Positions 36,677 through 46,066 of a stretch of 64,000 nt of DNA are shown here, piece after piece. Origin of the DNA: Streptomyces atroolivaceus (GTDB taxonomy: Bacteria; Actinomycetota; Actinomycetes; Streptomycetales; Streptomycetaceae); NCBI RefSeq assembly GCF_000717025.1, contig NZ_JNXG01000014.1:124001-188000 (forward strand), read 5' to 3'. How positions within the stretch are numbered: the stretch's first letter is position 1; every line of letters starts with the position of its first letter. Position numbers and translations under genes: made by a program. The notes beneath the pieces were generated by a model that had not been told where the DNA came from, searched no databases, and saw nothing but the letters and a program-made list of their open reading frames with translations.

Positions 36677-38104
36677 ATGCACGCTCCCCCTACCGGGCCC
36701 GCCCAGGCCCCGTCGCAGTCCCCGCCCGAGGCCGCGCCCGCCAACTCGCGGTCCCGCGTCCTGATCGCCAGCCTCATCGGCACGACGATCGAGTTCTACG
36801 ACTTCTACATCTACGCAACCGCCGCGGTCCTGGTCTTCCCGAAACTCTTCTTCCCGAGCAGCGACCCGACCACGGCCCTGCTCTCCTCTTTCGCGGTCTT
36901 CGGCGCGGCGATGGTCGCCCGCCCGATCGGCGCGATCGTCTTCGGACACCTCGGCGACCGCCTCGGCCGCAAGGGCACCCTGGTGGCCTCGCTGCTCACG
37001 ATGGGCATCGCCACCTTCCTGATCGGCGTTCTGCCGACGTACGCGCAAGCCGGATGGGTCGCCACGGCACTGCTGGTGCTGATGCGGCTCGCCCAGGGCT
37101 TCGCACTGGGCGGCGAGTGGAGCGGCGCGGCCCTGGTGGCCACCGAGAACGCGCCCGCCGGGAAGCGCGCGCTGTGGGGCACGTTCCCGCAGCTGGGCGC
37201 TCCGCTCGGGTTCATCATCGGCAACGGCCTCTTCCTGATCATCGGCGCGCTGTTGCCCTCCGCGGCGGGCGCCGACCCCTCGCAGCCCTCCGACGCCTTC
37301 CTGAACTGGGGCTGGCGGATCCCGTTCCTGTTCTCGGCTGTCATGGTCGCGATCGGTCTGTGGGTACGCATGCGCCTGGTCGAGTCGCAGGTCTTCGCGA
37401 AGACGCAGGAGACCGGCAAGGTCCGCAAGCTGCCGCTGGCCACCGTCTTCCGCCACCACTGGAAGCAGCTGGTCCTCGGCAGCTTCGCGATGCTGGCGAC
37501 GTACGTCCTCTTCTATCTGATGACGACGTTCTCGCTGAGCTACGGCCGCACCGCCGAGGACGCGGACGTCCCGGGCCTCGGTTACAGCTACACCACGTTC
37601 GTCCTGATGATGATCTTCGGTGTGCTGTTCTTCGCCGCGTTCACCCTGATCTCCGGCCCGCTCGCGGACAAGTACGGCCGCCGCAAGACCCTCGCCTGGG
37701 TCACCGCCGGCATCATCGTGTTCGGCCTGCTCTGGGTGCCGCTGATCAACCTGGGCACGCTCGGCGTGGTCCTGTGGCTGGTCCTCGGGTTCACCCTGAT
37801 GGGCACGACGTTCGGCCCGATGGGCGCGATGCTCCCGGAGCTCTTCCCGACCAGCGTCCGCTACACCGGCTCCGGCATCGCCTACAACGTCAGTTCCATC
37901 CTCGGCGCGGCCGTCGCCCCGTTCGTCGCGGTGGCCCTCTGGGAGGCCGGCGACGGCTCCCCGTGGCTGGTCGGCGTCTACCTCTCCGTGATGGCGGTCC
38001 TCACCCTGATCGCCCTCCTCATCGGCAAGGAGACGAAGGACGTAGCCCTGGACGAGGGCGAGGTCCCGGTGCCCTCCGCCCGGACCGAGGCCCCGTCCGC
38101 CTGA
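36677..38104 (+). CDS. MFS transporter, metabolite:H+ symporter (MHS) type
   Basis: A 475-residue transporter with 12 predicted spans. The TM1 block SLIGTTIEFYDFYIYATAAV and the loop 2-3 motif FGHLGDRLGRKGTLV identify the MHS family (shikimate, proline/betaine, alpha-ketoglutarate symporters). A second half motif, GPLADKYGRRKTL, is also present. It imports a carboxylate or zwitterion with protons; the substrate is not evident. ATG 36677 is chosen because the hydrophobic protein begins shortly after. The frame is open well upstream but reads as non-coding. Confidence 0.92.
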   Translation: MHAPPTGPAQAPSQSPPEAAPANSRSRVLIASLIGTTIEFYDFYIYATAAVLVFPKLFFPSSDPTTALLSSFAVFGAAMVARPIGAIVFGHLGDRLGRKGTLVASLLTMGIATFLIGVLPTYAQAGWVATALLVLMRLAQGFALGGEWSGAALVATENAPAGKRALWGTFPQLGAPLGFIIGNGLFLIIGALLPSAAGADPSQPSDAFLNWGWRIPFLFSAVMVAIGLWVRMRLVESQVFAKTQETGKVRKLPLATVFRHHWKQLVLGSFAMLATYVLFYLMTTFSLSYGRTAEDADVPGLGYSYTTFVLMMIFGVLFFAAFTLISGPLADKYGRRKTLAWVTAGIIVFGLLWVPLINLGTLGVVLWLVLGFTLMGTTFGPMGAMLPELFPTSVRYTGSGIAYNVSSILGAAVAPFVAVALWEAGDGSPWLVGVYLSVMAVLTLIALLIGKETKDVALDEGEVPVPSARTEAPSA

Positions 38105-38249
38105 CGCGGGCCCAGGACCTCTCGTTCTCCGTATGGAGCTGCGTCCGGTGCCTGCTGCCGGCGGGCCGGCCGGAGGCCCTCGTACTTGACGTACTCGGGT
38201 CTTCGGCCGGTGCGGCCAGGAGTGCGCACTCCTCGAGCTGACGCCGTCC

Positions 38250-38690
38250 GCCGCGCGGAAGCGGCGAGGACGACGGGCTGACCCTGCCGCAGCTGCCGGT
38301 CTGCACCGTCACCCACGCCCTGGACCAGCCAGGCAACCTCAACGAGGTCCGCTCCCGCCTGCAGACTTTCGTCGGCCTGGACCTGGGCCACCTCGCCCTC
38401 GGCGAGGCCGCCCCCGTCCTCCGGCGGCAAGGCGCAGCGGCGCAAGCTCGCCACCGAACTCGACCGCAGTCGGCACGACGCCCTGTTCGTCCTGGACGAA
38501 CCCAGCTTGGGCCTGCATCCGCTCGACGTCCGCGCCGTCCTCGGCGTCTGCAATGCCTGGCCGGCAACGGGCCACCGTCGTCCTCATCGAGCCGGGGCCG
38601 GCCCGCCCCACGGAGAAGACCATCGCCCCGCTGCCGGCCGGCCCCTGGCTGCCTCAGCGCGGGGCCGTCGCGGCGGCGGACGACACGACA
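38250..38690 (+). pseudogene. UvrA-like ATPase C-terminal fragment
   Basis: Parts of the second ATPase half of UvrA are spread over three frames. LNEVRSRLQTFVGLDLGHLA is followed by a broken signature region (KAQRRKLATELDRS), then Walker B LFVLDEPSLGLHPLDVRAVL, then ATVVLIEPGPA. This is typical of the UvrA-like paralogs in streptomycetes, and it is dead. It overlaps the 3' end of the lipoprotein gene on the other strand. Confidence 0.65.
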
Positions 38691-39238
38691 CCCGGCTGGG
38701 GGTCGCACCGTGCGGGAGTACGCGTACCGTCCGTACCTCGCAGCGTCACCATCGGTGTGCCCTCCGCGCTCTCCGCGTACGCCACCGTGCAGATGAGTTG
38801 CCACTCGGCGGGCCGGGTGAGTCCGGCGAGGGGGGCCGCCAGGATGACGTCCACCCCGTTCACGGACGTCCTTGTCCTAGCTGGGGCGTCCAGGGCGGGC
38901 AGCGACGCCTCGTTGACCAGGCCCGCCCGCTTCTCCGTCTCGTTCGGGCCGGCCAGCAGGGCGGCGATGGTCTCCTCCGTGGCGGGCCGGCCCCCGTCCT
39001 CACCGCTGTCCGGGCCGTGCTGCTCACCGGCGAACTCGCTCTCGCCGACGGACCGGGGAACGGGCATCAGCACACCGTCCGGCGAGAGGAAGAACAGAAG
39101 CATCCGCACCTCGCGGGCAGGGAGGAGGTCGACAGTCGCGGCGCTGCCTGCGCCGATGACGTCCGTCTCCTGGATGCCGCAGGCTGTGAGCGGAAGCCAG
39201 GCCGCGAACACGGCCGCCGTACGCAGGCGCACCCTCAT
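38654..39238 (-). CDS. Lipoprotein of the two-component operon (CseA/SCO4905-like)
   Basis: A 194-residue lipoprotein (signal AAWLPLTACGIQ, lipobox LTAC). Its mature part has a GerMN-like pattern (VRMLLFFLSPDGVLMPVPRS, then TEETIAALLAGPNETEKRAG) similar to lipoproteins co-encoded with CseBC or AfsQ1/Q2 kinases, which tune the sensor from outside the membrane. Its ATG overlaps the kinase stop by 4 nt (ATGA), so the two are co-translated. Confidence 0.8.
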   Translation of the reverse strand: MRVRLRTAAVFAAWLPLTACGIQETDVIGAGSAATVDLLPAREVRMLLFFLSPDGVLMPVPRSVGESEFAGEQHGPDSGEDGGRPATEETIAALLAGPNETEKRAGLVNEASLPALDAPARTRTSVNGVDVILAAPLAGLTRPAEWQLICTVAYAESAEGTPMVTLRGTDGTRTPARCDPQPGVVSSAAATAPR

Positions 39239-40797
39239 GCCGGTGCCCTCTCTGTGTCGTCGCGTGACGGATCCACCCCTGCCGTTGCCTCGTCGGTACC
39301 GGAGGCGTTCCTGCCGTTGTCTCGTTCGTACCCGGTGGGCCCGCCGAGGGGTATCTCGATCACGAAGACGGCCCCGCCGTCCGGTCCGTTCTCGGCATGG
39401 ACCGTGCCGCCGTGCAGCCGGACGTTCTCCTGGGTGATCGCCAGACCGAGACCGCTGCCCGCCGACCGGGTACGGGCCGCGTCGGCCTTGTAGAAGCGGT
39501 CGAAGATGTGGGGCAGCACGTCCGGCCGTATGCCGGGCCCGCTGTCGGCGACCTCGACGACCAGCAGACTCGCTCCGTCGGCGGCTGTCCGCGTGCGTAG
39601 ACGGACCGTTACCGGCTCCGATCCGTGCCGCAGCGCGTTGCCGACGAGATTGGCGACGACGATGTCGAACCGGCGCGGATCGAGACGGGCCCGGATCCCG
39701 TCCGGCAGTTCGGTGCTGACACGGTCCTCCCAGCGCCGGTGCAGAAGGGTCTTGCCGATGGTCTCCGCAACGTCGACCTCGTCGGTGTTCAGCTCTGCCG
39801 CACGTGCGTCGAAGCGGGAGATCTCCATCAGGTCCTCCACCAGCACCGCCAGCTTGCCGGTCTCCGCGCTGATCAGCCGGACGGCCCGTGCGGTGTCCGG
39901 GTCGAGGCCGTCCGCGTCCTCGTCGAGCACCTCGGTGACGGCGAGCATCCCGGCGAGCGGGGTGCGCAGTTCGTGCGAGACGTCGGAGGCGAACCGACGG
40001 GCCCGGGCCTCCGCCTGTTGCAGTTCGTCGACCGACTTCTCGAGCTGCCCCGCCGACTCGTTGAACGTACGGGCCAGGTCCGCCAGTTCGTCGCTCCCCG
40101 AGACCTTGATCCGTTCGTCGAGCCGGCCACTGCCCATCGAGCGGGCAGCCCTGCGCAGCTCACGGACCGGGCGCAGCACACTGCGTGCGGCGATCAGAGC
40201 GGGCACCAGGGCGATGGCGAGGCCGGGCAGTGCGCCGTCGCGGGCGGCGGTGACGAGGGCGTCGACGTTGGCCTGCTCCTCGCTCATCTGCATCACCGCG
40301 AACAGGACCAGCCCGGTCGGCAGAGTACCGACCCCGCTGGTCCTCGTCAGGACAGGCACTCCGATCGTGAGGTACGGGACACCGTTCTTCACGACCCTCT
40401 GGAAGCTCCCGTGCGACGTCGTCAGGGCGGTGCGGCGCAGCTCGGGGGTGATCACGGAGGAGGTGGGGCGGGTGCTCGAGGAGACACGCAGCGAGCCGTA
40501 CTCGGCGAAGACGATCCACGGGTGCGGTTTCGCCTTGCTCGCGAGGACGAACAGCAGCTCGCGTAGTGTCTCCGGATCGACGGGAAGTGAGGGTGCGAGC
40601 GTCTGCACCTGTTCGCGGAAGGACGCGACCGCGGTGTCCTGGGCGCTGACGAGGACGGCGCTGCGCGCCTCACGGTAGGTGAGTGCCGCGGTCGTCCCCG
40701 CGCTGACGGCGGCCACCAGCAAGAACGCGAGGACGAGGCGCGTACGCAAACCGAAGGTGGCGATCCGGCGGACGCGCCTCGTAGGGGCGGCGTTCAC
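39235..40797 (-). CDS. Sensor histidine kinase
   Basis: A 520-residue membrane kinase. It has an N-terminal span (LVLAFLLVAAVSAGTTAALT), an extracytoplasmic sensor loop of about 130 residues, a second span, HAMP (VLRPVRELRRAARSMGSGRL), the HisKA phospho-acceptor FASDVSHELRTPLAGM and HATPase boxes NLVGNALRHGS, DSGPGIRPDVLPHIFDRF and GSGLGLAI. The GTG start at 40797 overlaps the regulator stop (GTGA). It presumably senses an envelope signal; domain order is like AfsQ2/CseC. Confidence 0.94.
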   Translation of the reverse strand: MNAAPTRRVRRIATFGLRTRLVLAFLLVAAVSAGTTAALTYREARSAVLVSAQDTAVASFREQVQTLAPSLPVDPETLRELLFVLASKAKPHPWIVFAEYGSLRVSSSTRPTSSVITPELRRTALTTSHGSFQRVVKNGVPYLTIGVPVLTRTSGVGTLPTGLVLFAVMQMSEEQANVDALVTAARDGALPGLAIALVPALIAARSVLRPVRELRRAARSMGSGRLDERIKVSGSDELADLARTFNESAGQLEKSVDELQQAEARARRFASDVSHELRTPLAGMLAVTEVLDEDADGLDPDTARAVRLISAETGKLAVLVEDLMEISRFDARAAELNTDEVDVAETIGKTLLHRRWEDRVSTELPDGIRARLDPRRFDIVVANLVGNALRHGSEPVTVRLRTRTAADGASLLVVEVADSGPGIRPDVLPHIFDRFYKADAARTRSAGSGLGLAITQENVRLHGGTVHAENGPDGGAVFVIEIPLGGPTGYERDNGRNASGTDEATAGVDPSRDDTERAPA

Positions 40798-41477
40798 AGG
40801 GGTCCGAAGCGGTAGCCGAAGCCCCGCAGGGTCTGTATGTATCGCGGGCTGCTCGGGTTGTCCTCGATCTTGTTGCGCAGCCTGCGGACACAGGCGTCGA
40901 CGAGGCGGGAGTCGCCGTGGTAGCTGTGCTCCCACACGTGCTCGAGCAGTTGCTGCCGGCTGAACACCTGTTCCGGCGCGGTCGTCAGGTGGAGGAGCAG
41001 TCTCATCTCGGACGGTGCCAGGGCCAGGCGTTCACCGGACTTGGCGATGGTGAGGCCTGCGCGGTCGACGGCGAGGTCTCCGTGGAACTCGACGGCCGGC
41101 CGGCCGCTGCCCGGGGTCTCCATCCTGCGCAGCACGGCGCGGATGCGGGCCTCGATCACCTCGGTGCGGGCCGGTTTGACGATGTAGTCGTCGGCGCCTG
41201 CCTCGAGGCCGATGACGACGTCGAAGTCGTCGCCGCGGGCGGTGAGCATGATGATGGGCAGTTGGCTGTCCTCCCGCACCCGGCGGCAGACCTGTACACC
41301 GTTCATACCGGGCAGCATCAGGTCCAGCAGGAGCAGGTCGGGCCGGAACTCGCGGAGTGCGGCCAGTCCGGCCTCCCCTGTGGCGGCCGTGCGGACCACG
41401 TGGCCGCGGCGGCGCAGTCCCAGCTCGACACCCTCGCGCACGGAGGGGTCGTCTTCGATGAGGAGCACGCGGGGCAT
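40794..41477 (-). CDS. OmpR-family response regulator (AfsQ1/CseB-like)
   Basis: A 227-residue regulator. The receiver domain has the acidic pair LIEDD, phospho-acceptor Asp in LLLLDLMLPGMNG and Lys in DYIVKPA. The winged-helix DNA-binding domain ends SRLVDACVRRLRNKIEDNPS ... LRGFGYRFGPL. Similarity in my reading is closest to AfsQ1. ATG 41477 is the family start. First gene of the regulator-kinase-lipoprotein operon. Confidence 0.95.
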   Translation of the reverse strand: MPRVLLIEDDPSVREGVELGLRRRGHVVRTAATGEAGLAALREFRPDLLLLDLMLPGMNGVQVCRRVREDSQLPIIMLTARGDDFDVVIGLEAGADDYIVKPARTEVIEARIRAVLRRMETPGSGRPAVEFHGDLAVDRAGLTIAKSGERLALAPSEMRLLLHLTTAPEQVFSRQQLLEHVWEHSYHGDSRLVDACVRRLRNKIEDNPSSPRYIQTLRGFGYRFGPL

Positions 41478-41556
41478 GGGCGGGGCGTCCCTGGGGATCG
41501 TGATGGACGGGTGAGGAAGGGTAGCGCTTTCTGAGGGCTTCACCGTTCCGCCGGCC

Positions 41557-43227
41557 TCAGCGCCTGCGGCGGAGCCGGGCGATCGCGCGGGTGACGAGGG
41601 AGTCGATCTCGGCGAGGCGTAGAGGGCGGGCGAGAAGGACGAAGACCGCTGTGACGGTGAGCGCACCGGCTGCGGAGGCGACGGCCGGTCCGGCGGGGGC
41701 CGACATCCGAGCGGCGCCGATTCCGAGCAGGGTGGCGGGCACGGCGGCGGCGAGCAGCCTGGCCTGAGCGGCGACGATGGCGGAGCGCCACAGCCGTGGG
41801 CGGGGCGGGAGGGTGCGGGGCCGGCAGGCGGGGTCCTTGCCGGGCGACAGTCGGCGGTGCAGCACCAGAGCGGTCAGGACCCAGCCCGCGAACAGTGCCA
41901 GCGAGTAGCCGCCGGCCATGCCGGTGACCGCCCAGCGCGCCGGCAGGAGTTGGTACGCCGTCCACGACAGCCCCGCGTTGAGGCCCGCGATCATCAGGTT
42001 CAGCAGAAACGGGGTGCGCGTGTCGGACAGGGCGTAGAACGAGCGGGACAGCACGTACTGGCCGGAGAAGGCGATCAGTCCGGGGGCGAAGGCCATCAGG
42101 ATCCCGGCGAGTACCGCGATGTCCTCCGGTCCCGTCCTGCCGTGCTGGAAGACCAGAGCCGTGGCGGGGTGGGCCAGCGCGAGCAGCGCACACGCGGCGG
42201 GCACGATCAAGGCTGCGCTCGTGCGCAGCGCGTACCCCGCGTCCCGCCGGACCGCCGCCGTGTCGCCGTCGGCCGCCGATCGGCTCATCCGCGGCATCAG
42301 CGCCGTCACCAGGGAGACCGTGACGATGCCGTGCGGCACCATCCAGAGTGTGTAGGCGTTGTTGTACGCGCTGAACCCCGCGCCCTCGATCTGCTGGGCG
42401 GCGGCGCGGGCACCGGCGGATGTCGCCAGCCGGGTGGTGACCCAGTACGCGGCCTGGTTGCTGAGCACCAGCAGCAGCAGCCAGCCCGCGGAACGCAGTG
42501 GCCGGGCCAGGCCGCTGCCGCGCCAGTCGAACCGGGGCCGGTAGCGGAAACCGGTGGCCCGCAGCGACGGCAGCACGGCGAGCGCCTGGACGACGATTCC
42601 GGCCGTGGTGCCCCACCCCAGGAGTGCCCGCTCCCCTGTGGTCAGCTCCCCGCCCGCGCCGATTGCCAGGTACAGGCCGAACACGGCGATGACTACGACA
42701 TTGTTGAGGACCGGTGTCCACATCATGGCGCCGAAGCGGCCCCGTGCGTTGAGCACTTGCCCGAGCAGGGTGAACAGGCCAAGGAAGAAGATCTGTGGCA
42801 GGCAGTACCGGGCGAACGCAACCGTCATCGCGTGCTGGTCCGGCGGGTAGTCCGAGTAGAGCCCGACGATCGCCGGCGCCGCCCACACCGCCGTTCCGGT
42901 CAGTATGAGCAGGGCCAGAACGCACAGGGTGAGCAGCCGGTCGGTGTAGGCCGCGCCCCCGTCCTCGTGCTCCTTCGCCGCCTTGACCAGCTCCGGCACG
43001 AAGACCGCGTTGAGCGCGCCGCCGAGCAGCAGGATGTAGACGATGGTGGGAGCTGTGTTGCCCACCGCGTACCCGTCGGCGACTATCCCGAGTCCGAGCG
43101 CCGCGGCGACGACTGCGGACCGGAGGAAACCGGTGGCACGTGAGACGACCGACCCGGCTGCCATGATCGCGCCACTGCGCAGTGCCGACGGTTGCTTCGC
43201 CATCGGCTCGGCTGCCGCGGTGGTCAT
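41557..43227 (-). CDS. murJ: MurJ/MviN-like lipid II flippase
   Basis: A 556-residue MOP-superfamily flippase with about 14 spans. It includes ALRSGAIMAAGSVVSRATGF, the TM2 region NTAPTIVYILLLGGALNAVF with the following FVPELVK, and later QYVLSRSFYALSDTRTPFLL. It moves lipid II across the membrane for peptidoglycan synthesis. Streptomycetes often carry more than one copy, so this may be a paralog rather than the essential one. The ATG overlaps the FemX-like stop by 4 nt, tying flipping to lipid II branching. Confidence 0.9.
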   Translation of the reverse strand: MTTAAAEPMAKQPSALRSGAIMAAGSVVSRATGFLRSAVVAAALGLGIVADGYAVGNTAPTIVYILLLGGALNAVFVPELVKAAKEHEDGGAAYTDRLLTLCVLALLILTGTAVWAAPAIVGLYSDYPPDQHAMTVAFARYCLPQIFFLGLFTLLGQVLNARGRFGAMMWTPVLNNVVVIAVFGLYLAIGAGGELTTGERALLGWGTTAGIVVQALAVLPSLRATGFRYRPRFDWRGSGLARPLRSAGWLLLLVLSNQAAYWVTTRLATSAGARAAAQQIEGAGFSAYNNAYTLWMVPHGIVTVSLVTALMPRMSRSAADGDTAAVRRDAGYALRTSAALIVPAACALLALAHPATALVFQHGRTGPEDIAVLAGILMAFAPGLIAFSGQYVLSRSFYALSDTRTPFLLNLMIAGLNAGLSWTAYQLLPARWAVTGMAGGYSLALFAGWVLTALVLHRRLSPGKDPACRPRTLPPRPRLWRSAIVAAQARLLAAAVPATLLGIGAARMSAPAGPAVASAAGALTVTAVFVLLARPLRLAEIDSLVTRAIARLRRRR

Positions 43228-44396
43228 CGTCGCGCCATATAGGTCTGAAACGCGCGGTACAGCGCGTGATTGGCCGTACCGTCCAACGGTCTCTCCCACT
43301 CCCCCAGGGTTTCGACGACCTCACCGCCCGTGCCGAGCTTCCAGCGCAGCAGCCCGTACGGACGGTCGTCGGGATCAAGGGTGGAGGGTACCCCGCGCAT
43401 GTCGTAGACGTCGGCGCCGAGTGCGTGGGCGTCGAGCAGCATGCGCCACTGCAGGAGATTGGAGGGCCGGACCTCACGCCGGTGGTCGGCGGAGGCGCCG
43501 GTCTGGTACCAGATCCGGCGGCCGAAGCGGATCATGGTGTGGGCAGCGAGGATCCCACCCTCGTGACGTGCGAGGTAGAGCCGCATGCACCCCGGTTCCT
43601 CCTCGTTGAGGGCAGCGTACTGACGCTCGTAGTACCCCAGGGACCGGCCGAGGCGGAAACCGTCGCGCTCCTCGGTGATGCGCAGCAGCCGGTAGAACTC
43701 CGGCAGGTCCGTCGCGCTGCCGACGGCCACCTCGACGCCCGACTTCTGCGCCCGGCGGACGTTGCGTCTCCACTCCTGGTTGAGCCCCGCCCACAGGTCG
43801 TCCGTCGTACGCCCGGTGAGCTGTATCCGGAAGACGTGGCGCGGCTGCGCGTCCTCGTCGTCCTCGCCTCCGCACCGGTTCCACCCCCGGGCACGGAGCC
43901 GTTCCGCGACAGCTGTGCCCAGCGGATCCACCTCACTCGCGAGGACGTCGGAGAGCCTGCGGCCGGGCCCTGTTCCCGATTTGAGCCGTGCCCTGCTCCA
44001 GCGGCGGTACGCCGGAGAGGGGCCGATCCGTACGGCGAACACTCCGGACGCGCGCAGATGTCTCAGCAGCGGGTCGAGCCAGCCGTCGATGCCCGGGTCG
44101 GCCCAGTCGGCGACCGGTCCTTCCGGCAGGTAGGCGAAGTACTTACGGGTTCCGGGGAGTTGACGCAGCAGGACAAGCGCGACACCGGTAAGCCGGCCGG
44201 CCGCCGGGTCCGGTCCCCAGCCCACCAGTTGGGAACGCCAGCCGTCCTTGACCTGAGCCCACGAGGGACTCTGCAGGAATCCTGCGCCCAGGTCGGAGCC
44301 CGCGCCGGAGAGCAGGAACGAGCGGTACGTCGCGGAGTTGATGGGTCCCAGCGGTGTTTCCCGACCGCGGGCAGCCGTCATGAGCAGCGATGACAC
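43224..44396 (-). CDS. FemX/FemAB-family peptidoglycan branching enzyme
   Basis: A 390-residue FemABX aminoacyltransferase (two GNAT-like domains) that transfers an amino acid from tRNA to the lipid II stem peptide; in Streptomyces this is the single glycine of the cross-bridge. Visible are FLQSPSWAQVKDGWRSQLVG, YFAYLPEGPVADW, NQEWRRNVRRAQKSGVEVAV, and the C-terminal acceptor region YDMRGVPSTLDPDDRPYGLL. The GTG start at 44396 has GAGG about 8 nt upstream. It is the first gene of a two-gene unit with murJ. Confidence 0.88.
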   Translation of the reverse strand: MSSLLMTAARGRETPLGPINSATYRSFLLSGAGSDLGAGFLQSPSWAQVKDGWRSQLVGWGPDPAAGRLTGVALVLLRQLPGTRKYFAYLPEGPVADWADPGIDGWLDPLLRHLRASGVFAVRIGPSPAYRRWSRARLKSGTGPGRRLSDVLASEVDPLGTAVAERLRARGWNRCGGEDDEDAQPRHVFRIQLTGRTTDDLWAGLNQEWRRNVRRAQKSGVEVAVGSATDLPEFYRLLRITEERDGFRLGRSLGYYERQYAALNEEEPGCMRLYLARHEGGILAAHTMIRFGRRIWYQTGASADHRREVRPSNLLQWRMLLDAHALGADVYDMRGVPSTLDPDDRPYGLLRWKLGTGGEVVETLGEWERPLDGTANHALYRAFQTYMARR

Positions 44397-44585
44397 TGTA
44401 TGCGCCTCTCTGTGGGGAGTGCGGAGAGGCTCACAGCCGTCCGTGACCGCTCCGCGCGGCGAATGTGACCGGACGATGACCGTTGTCCTGCAGTCGCCGT
44501 CACATGGCCACAGCGCCGCCCACCTGGGCTTTCCTGGTTCTGCAGTCGCGGTATCCAAACCCGGCCACCATGGATGGAGACTCCC

Positions 44586-45779
44586 TTGAGCCATATACGT
44601 GTGCGCACCGCGGCGGTCGCGGTGCTCCTGGCACCGCTCGCGGCCTGCTCCTCGGCAGGGAGCTCCGGCGCCGCGGCGGGGGACGCCAAGGGCGGCGGCA
44701 CCAGCACGGTGGAGGACCGCCCCGCGACGGTGACCGTGACACCGAAAGGCAACGGCGTACGGGCCGGCGGCACGGTGAAGGTCACCGCGGCGGGCGGCAC
44801 GCTCACCTCGGTCGGAGTCACCGACGACGAGGGCCGCCCCCTGTCCGGCAAGGTCTCCGCCGACGGGGTGACGTGGGTCTCCACACGCAAGGCGGTCCCC
44901 GGGACCTCGTACACCGTCACCGCCGCGACGACCACTGAGGCCGGCACGAAGAACACGGTCACGTCCAGGTTCGCCACAGCTGAGGCCGACAAGATCAACA
45001 GAGTCGACTGGCGACCGGGGGCAAAGGCGATCGTCGGCATCGCCCAGCCGGTCTCGCTGGTCTTCGACAACCCCGTCGCCGACAAGGCGGCCGTCGAACG
45101 GCAGTTGAAGCTGACCACGTCGAATGCCACCGAGGGCTCCTGGGCCTGGCTGGAGGACTGGACCGGCCGTGACCGGATCGACTGGCGCCCCAAGGAGTAC
45201 TGGAAGCCCGGCACGAAGGTCCGGCTCAGCGCCGAGCTGAACGGTACGGACTCCGGCGACGGCGGCTGGTTCGTCCGCGACTACTCGACGAGCTTCACCA
45301 TCGGCGCGAGCCGGATCGTCAAGGTCGACCTCGACCGAAAGCAGCTCACCCTGGAACAGGACGGGCAGACGGTCCGTACCATCCCCGTCTCCGGCGGCAC
45401 CCCCGGCGGCGACAGACGCTCCTGGCGCGGGACCGCCGTGCTGATGGCCAAGGAGGGCACGATCAACATGAACTCTGAGACCGTCGGCCTCGGCGACGCC
45501 TACGACAAGATGGTCGACCAGTCCATGCGGCTGACCTGGTCCGGCATGTACGCGCACGCGGCGCCGTGGAACGACAAGTGGTTCGGTAACGCGAACAAGA
45601 GCAGCGGCTGCATCGGCATGAGCGACACGAACGCCGCCTGGCTCTATGCCCAGCTCCGGCCCGGCGACCCGTTCGAGATCAACGGCAGGGACACCAAGGG
45701 AGTCGTCGCCCCGGGCAACGGCTTCGGCGACTGGAATGTGCCGTGGGCCGAGTGGCGGGCGAAGAGTGCGCTGCGCTGA
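44586..45779 (+). CDS. L,D-transpeptidase lipoprotein
   Basis: A 397-residue lipoprotein (signal VRTAAVAVLLAPLAACSS). Two immunoglobulin-like domains (about 45-240) precede an YkuD catalytic domain, the Ldt layout of actinobacteria. It makes 3-3 cross-links in peptidoglycan outside the membrane. The active-site cysteine is in NKSSGCIGMSD, where the more usual motif is SHGC; the upstream catalytic His is in MYAHAAPWND. The start is uncertain: TTG 44586 has GGAG at the right distance, ATG 44574 has none. It is divergent from the FemX-like gene. Confidence 0.93.
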   Translation: MSHIRVRTAAVAVLLAPLAACSSAGSSGAAAGDAKGGGTSTVEDRPATVTVTPKGNGVRAGGTVKVTAAGGTLTSVGVTDDEGRPLSGKVSADGVTWVSTRKAVPGTSYTVTAATTTEAGTKNTVTSRFATAEADKINRVDWRPGAKAIVGIAQPVSLVFDNPVADKAAVERQLKLTTSNATEGSWAWLEDWTGRDRIDWRPKEYWKPGTKVRLSAELNGTDSGDGGWFVRDYSTSFTIGASRIVKVDLDRKQLTLEQDGQTVRTIPVSGGTPGGDRRSWRGTAVLMAKEGTINMNSETVGLGDAYDKMVDQSMRLTWSGMYAHAAPWNDKWFGNANKSSGCIGMSDTNAAWLYAQLRPGDPFEINGRDTKGVVAPGNGFGDWNVPWAEWRAKSALR

Positions 45780-46023
45780 AACCGTGACCGGGTTCGCAGC
45801 CAAAGGCAGCTCTGTGCCCCTGGGGGCAGGCGTTTGCGTGTCCTAGACGTGGACCGGCGCAGCGGGCCGCGGGCATTGCTGGCTGCGCTCTTGAGAGTCA
45901 CACACAGGCCGTCCTTCGGCGGGCCCGCCACCGGGTGCGGGCACCGTACGGCCGGCGGCGTCGCCCCAGGAGCGCGGCCGACGGCAGCGCCGAGCCACTG
46001 TCGGCAAGGGCACTTGGCGGCCT

Positions 46024-46055
46024 CCCCCTGCACTGCCGCCAGGCGGTGCAGGGGG
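46024..46055. terminator. Strong 14-bp hairpin between convergent genes
   Basis: CCCCCTGCACTGCC pairs with GGCGGTGCAGGGGG (one G-T pair) around loop GCCA. It lies between the ends of the L,D-transpeptidase gene and the membrane-protein gene and should terminate both. Confidence 0.7.
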
Positions 46056-46066
46056 CTGTTGTGCCG

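Noticed and set aside
41540..43477. 645-codon minus-strand frame over murJ
   Set aside because: An alternative frame of the same strand as MurJ. The MurJ frame has the hydrophobic spans and motifs; this one is Arg/Pro-rich.
43224..45803. 859-codon minus-strand frame as one protein
   Set aside because: Only the C-terminal 390 codons are FemX-like. The rest is the shadow of the L,D-transpeptidase gene on the other strand.
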